This document shows positions 7,401-8,160 of a DNA stretch of 8,160 nucleotides, piece by piece. The position numbers and the translations under genes are program-made. Below the pieces are notes generated by a model, which saw nothing but the letters and a program-made list of their open reading frames with translations, ran no database searches and was not told the DNA's origin. The DNA comes from Balneolales bacterium (GTDB taxonomy: Bacteria; Bacteroidota; Rhodothermia; Balneolales; Natronogracilivirgulaceae): the NCBI GenBank assembly GCA_007133875.1, contig SLLW01000189.1, forward strand, positions 1-8,160, given 5' to 3'. Numbering within the stretch: the first letter of the stretch is position 1; each line of letters starts with the position of its first letter.

Positions 7401-8160
7401 AACGTCAGTTTGGCCAGACCGAAATCGGCTTCCGGCAGTTCGCCAATTGCCTGTACATCGAAAAACCACCCTTCATCGCCATAACCGGCACTATAAAAGA
7501 ACGGGAAAGGGGCCTCATCTTCGGTCTCCAGCAAGGTCGTTTCCACGACACCGGCCAACTGGATCTGTGCCGGGGAATTGAATGTGAGCTCGGCACCGTA
7601 CAGCCCCACGAGAAACTGGCTCTCCCCGGTATCTCCGCTCAATGTTGATGCGATCTCACGCTGCACGACCGGTTCGAGGTTTGCATCCCAGCTGTCGACA
7701 TAATCGCCAAAGGAAATTACGGCCTCCTCGAATCCGGCGGATCCGATGGTTGTCTGAGCCGTTGCCTTATGATCCCCGAATGCCTCCGGAAGATCGACAG
7801 AAATGACGGTGGTCAGACGGATTTCGCCTTCCGTATCTACCGCGATGGAATCGAGGGAAACCGGCGCATCGATGTATGGTTCCAGGTTCATCGGCGAAAC
7901 CAGGGTAATATCCCCGCCGTTGGGCATGTACTGGTCATCGGTGGAGAGTGTAAAGTAGGCATCGACATACGGTTCGCCCTCAACCGCATCTTCCAGTGCC
8001 GGAAAATGAACGGAAACCGGATCGTCGCCGGTCGCAAGCGTGTAGCCGCCATCATCATTGTTTTCCACAGATATGACCGGCTCACCGGCATCATCCGTGA
8101 TTACGGCATAGGCAATGTCTTTTGACGGCAGTCCGAGCGTATCAGGAAGCATGGCGATCA
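1403..8160 (-). CDS. Giant mosaic exported protein: beta-rich region, helical region, Ig/FnIII-like domain array (5' partial)
   Basis: This frame is open from the right edge to a TAG at 1405-1403. I number residues from the ATG at 8152-8150, but that is probably internal: the frame continues upstream (..I-A-M-L-P), there is no signal peptide there, and the protein begins in mid-domain, so the true start lies outside the window. Residues 1-1075 are almost pure beta pattern (alternating hydrophobics, G, D, N turns), with acidic loops at 262-264 (DDD) and 453-457 (DDDEE), a Gly-rich stretch GFGGGFFYRP at 787-796 and a PPPP linker at 813-816. Residues 1084-1570 are helical, with heptad-like stretches near 1193-1250 and 1275-1315. 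From E1572 on there are about five Ig/FnIII-like domains, with linkers DDTPP (1859), DPNPP (2008) and DSTPP (2123). By eye there is no cysteine and only about 14 lysines in 2,249 residues, as in exported proteins of salt-adapted bacteria. I recognise no catalytic motif and no T9SS-type C-terminal domain. A cell-surface or secreted structural/adhesive role is inferred; the family was not identified. Confidence 0.9.
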   Translation of the reverse strand, partial: IAMLPDTLGLPSKDIAYAVITDDAGEPVISVENNDDGGYTLATGDDPVSVHFPALEDAVEGEPYVDAYFTLSTDDQYMPNGGDITLVSPMNLEPYIDAPVSLDSIAVDTEGEIRLTTVISVDLPEAFGDHKATAQTTIGSAGFEEAVISFGDYVDSWDANLEPVVQREIASTLSGDTGESQFLVGLYGAELTFNSPAQIQLAGVVETTLLETEDEAPFPFFYSAGYGDEGWFFDVQAIGELPEADFGLAKLTFDEYDPFDIRADDDEFIVEINGQISFEEMIGESLLFSVQELQIGVENLQSTPGMVFQIGEATLGLDEQEFDFFNGAVTGVINNPSLSMTGSTFSASVSSGQLEFLDEEMTFEDLYVDTQGDFSIGEVASEEIELLGEYLILESVGLSRQEDEGVRLSGRFGFLIPDPVGEYGNLIFAIGRDSENQIFTETEIPDDSPFDPHLDDDEEVTINITSDIALTMTDFLLDVDIEEIANTHMAVIGNVSFMGEERIWLGEEGSIQENPGISLKGNRQQMLVYNITGNAAFSFDHSIFSISIDADVASSNDEIFEVTLNGNAGIDIPGFTGSASFSDIVINTGGIDNMGNFYNGASFTVMEFATLELGVFEYVADESGIMIDVPSAFDSTPTPDDMVGAEEDMEQIEVVEYLYFGSGNGGDGNGAALRLSLGGESNTEDGGFGGGIDELVFYETTDGDISFTIRNMNLSLDEAFHASASLLYEHSDGERNFFAAGNLDIGGGMQAMIAGGIRNREDDLSFGFFVGVQSDVALDLVPGVLALSGFGGGFFYRPVDEHINIVMDHVDDLRPPPPGDLERASSGRPTENAEMDGDVDIKFVAMLYAGLEMFGVGDQHIISGSTFIEVTNLSFAIDADGHVLGLDGSPMMVGATFFAGVDRIDEFTIFVDLEVEMDMVRVIDAGGSISFMLVDGDDGVEWGLLGEYHVNLFGGLMSSDGNRLLASNDGFMIEASVFAGFDAGVVSAEAGVTGSVWYLRYEEANMPFGAYAVVSGEASILYGLISGEALLKAVVSRVQSHYEFYGYGQIAYSVLGVGRTSDAWISVSTEDGIDVDAGRNPDPDQNLFAQAQDQANEFEQMVADAIEGVQSEVDPPVTPGVEFDEETLAQAGYHYINEGSIGRFFWNLAKLANEQRAASIYDQDVPDILSDSFGFHDPDDHHPVREPTGIDVTLPIENAEDNLQEKLDDLEDISQQTVDQLEQIVVSAVAFESEAAQLRNDAITALAENPAQITNDPGAVMSEGNTPDFTVDEDEAANQAQSATELSEEIAQLEDQIHAAVDSIRNNLNQMNTLLDIDITATGIGSGTDGSASVNQVSEYFAETLTAVDRYYAALADEQWQTVNYARWISWEFANRQGSFQYAIENFLLRDLEDAHEWRDANPPLTEDRFQDARETMAERVRLLEALAENPGDIGTPYDFSGYQAQTEVYDKLDEDDVNFDLLEENIWDLWYNMYVLGYEKVVEEHVDFVSGDFLDDYQSFRESVVDIMEVNTGMIDDFYNLRANMLGNLYHIVDNYVEMFDDIEVADGDGAQVQVARIDEYEQLRADILDELEPPQITDITVNNFQNQYTFIGSAAITWDATHPTGIAEVSLDLQEHDYGTESTTTDRRFITIGNPDEFRYYSFIKADNADDVVRWSADGLSNPDPEAHTRSVDIGLRVRGAGGITARRNATFDLKVGRDGQGTAPSDNILPGPGQTSPPEDMMVDLGYYYNASDHLTTMFQPSGLGGFQQVTTSEEAFWTSEPELINIRVLVNEPEMSIATYDYQVGHLSGADDVLEQTDLVGDHQTYPDVPGSWTEMVEAESRIINMEPGEMYFLSVGAWNLNNQSIGVNKDRPVIYDDTPPTAPGAPDGPILLTSTIFTSTSVETNDLVNNPPDYFLNYMQQWAEIHQTDVDPGLGTVSWSASEDDLSGVSHYEYLVSASDSYSDAQFRNQAFTTEDTGVTIVSGHGEHENLDFNFDEQMYVHVRAVNHAGLTSDVYSIGPRYPHDPNPPGQPIVFGYNASGEIRAYITRRSYDAESGMMGHQFAVGTSPGGNDIRDWPDGDEVDFDVVDAIPTHATDEAPYVSYPKDELEEGQEIYITVRGINNQGTRSSRMATGPFILDSTPPDEPNMELSVASDGSLDVTLSDVRDPVSGVESVELLLIESSDGSQSLVESWHNIYSPANPVTWNLTFNRNYTIPDNHDISDVRVYARVTNAAGLQTIIWEEVPVLELDIQFQTTQFQTTQFIF
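1412..1447 (-). repeat. 15-bp in-frame tandem repeat encoding the giant protein's C-terminus
   Basis: On the plus strand the unit gaattgagttgtctg occurs at 1412-1426 and again identically at 1427-1441, followed by a partial copy (gaattg) at 1442-1447. On the coding strand it reads CAA TTC CAG ACA ACT and yields QFQTT twice plus QF, immediately before the final I-F-stop. Because the unit is a multiple of three, copy-number change would lengthen or shorten the tail without shifting the frame. The repeat begins only about ten residues after the last strand of the final Ig-like domain, so it seems to be a tail added to that domain and not part of its fold. Confidence 0.95.
1430..3440 (-). other. 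Array of about five Ig/FnIII-like domains at the C-terminus of the giant protein
   Basis: This part encodes residues 1572-2241. Approximate domains are 1572-1700 (starts EPPQITDITV), 1740-1858, 1860-2006 (starts TPPTAPGAPDG), 2008-2122 (starts DPNPPGQPIVF) and 2123-2240 (starts DSTPPDEPN). The D-x-T-P-P type linkers and strand pairs ending in Y-x-x-V-R-A/G-x-N-x-x-G are typical of bacterial FnIII/Ig-like modules, as in YVHVRAVNHAGLTSDV and YITVRGINNQGTRSS. A proline/glycine-rich linker (near 1705-1718) separates the first domain from the rest. Such modules usually act as spacers or binding arms on exported proteins. Boundaries are estimated by eye. Confidence 0.75.
3445..4903 (-). other. Long alpha-helical section with coiled-coil stretches in the giant protein
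   Basis: This part encodes about residues 1084-1570. It begins NLFAQAQDQANEFEQMVADA and is dominated by E, Q, A, L, D and N with few glycines, unlike the beta-rich part before it. Heptad-like leucine/isoleucine spacing is clearest around 1193-1250 (NLQEKLDDLEDISQQTVDQL) and 1275-1315 (ELSEEIAQLEDQIHAAVDSI). Later helices are rich in aromatic residues (YYAAL, WISWEF, IWDLWYNMYVLGYEKVV), suggesting a packed helical bundle and not a simple rod. I did not recognise a known domain. Confidence 0.7.
4920..8160 (-). other. Beta-rich, Gly/Asp-rich N-terminal section of the giant protein
   Basis: This part encodes the visible residues up to about 1078, plus whatever lies outside the window. It is a long succession of short alternating-hydrophobic strands separated by G, N and D turns, with hardly any helix. 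A degenerate motif of the form hydrophobic-x-[DN]-[LIM]-x-[VIFL]-[DNS]...G recurs at residues 100, 361, 579, 707 and 868. The latter half is Gly-rich and carries alternating hydrophobic strands (ISGEALLKAVVSRV, GGSISFMLV), suggesting a very long beta sheet, groove or solenoid. No family could be assigned with confidence. Confidence 0.65.

Noticed and set aside
6651..7648. Overlapping plus-strand open frames of 194 and 200 codons
   Set aside because: Both lie antisense to the beta-rich section; one is a serine/arginine/proline-rich translation typical of a shadow frame, and neither has a recognisable motif.
8150..8152. ATG at 8152 as the true start of the giant gene
   Set aside because: The frame remains open upstream to the window edge, no signal peptide follows this ATG, and the sequence starts in the middle of a beta module.
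1..8160. Phage, CRISPR, insertion sequence or tRNA content
   Set aside because: No inverted-repeat ends, transposase motifs, spaced direct repeats or tRNA-like foldbacks were seen; the only clear DNA repeat is the 15-bp tandem at 1412-1447.

Overview
The window holds two large, tightly packed genes, both on the minus strand and both cut by a window edge. No RNA gene, insertion sequence, CRISPR array or convincing terminator is visible, and no gene-free stretch exceeds 300 bases. The products look exported: one has a signal peptide, both carry fibronectin type III/Ig-like modules, and both are very acidic, poor in lysine and free of cysteine in their exported parts. Base composition is moderate, close to half G+C by eye, and the visible gene start has no Shine-Dalgarno sequence. 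This fits a salt-adapted member of the Bacteroidota/Rhodothermota/Balneolota lineages, but the assignment is an inference from style and not from a marker gene.

Region 8160 to 1403 (minus strand) is one continuous reading frame of at least 2,251 codons whose 5' end lies beyond the window. Its product is a three-part mosaic. About 1,075 residues are beta-rich and glycine/aspartate-rich. About 490 residues are alpha-helical with coiled-coil stretches. About 670 residues form roughly five Ig/FnIII-like domains joined by proline-rich linkers. The extreme C-terminus is encoded by a 15-bp tandem repeat that runs almost to the stop codon.

Region 1388 to 1 (minus strand), starting 14 bases after that stop, is a second gene that runs off the left edge. 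It encodes a signal peptide (h-region around residues 41-60, A-Q-A cleavage site at 63-65), an N-terminal domain that resembles an FnIII fold with a helical insertion, and then two complete FnIII-like domains and the start of a third.

The two genes are very probably co-transcribed and encode a giant surface or secreted protein and a smaller FnIII companion. No enzymatic motif was recognised in either, so the function (adhesion, matrix building, a scaffold or a lipid/hydrophobe-handling surface) remains open. The most unusual parts are the huge beta-rich section with a recurring degenerate motif, its fusion to a long helical section, and the repeat-built C-terminal tail.
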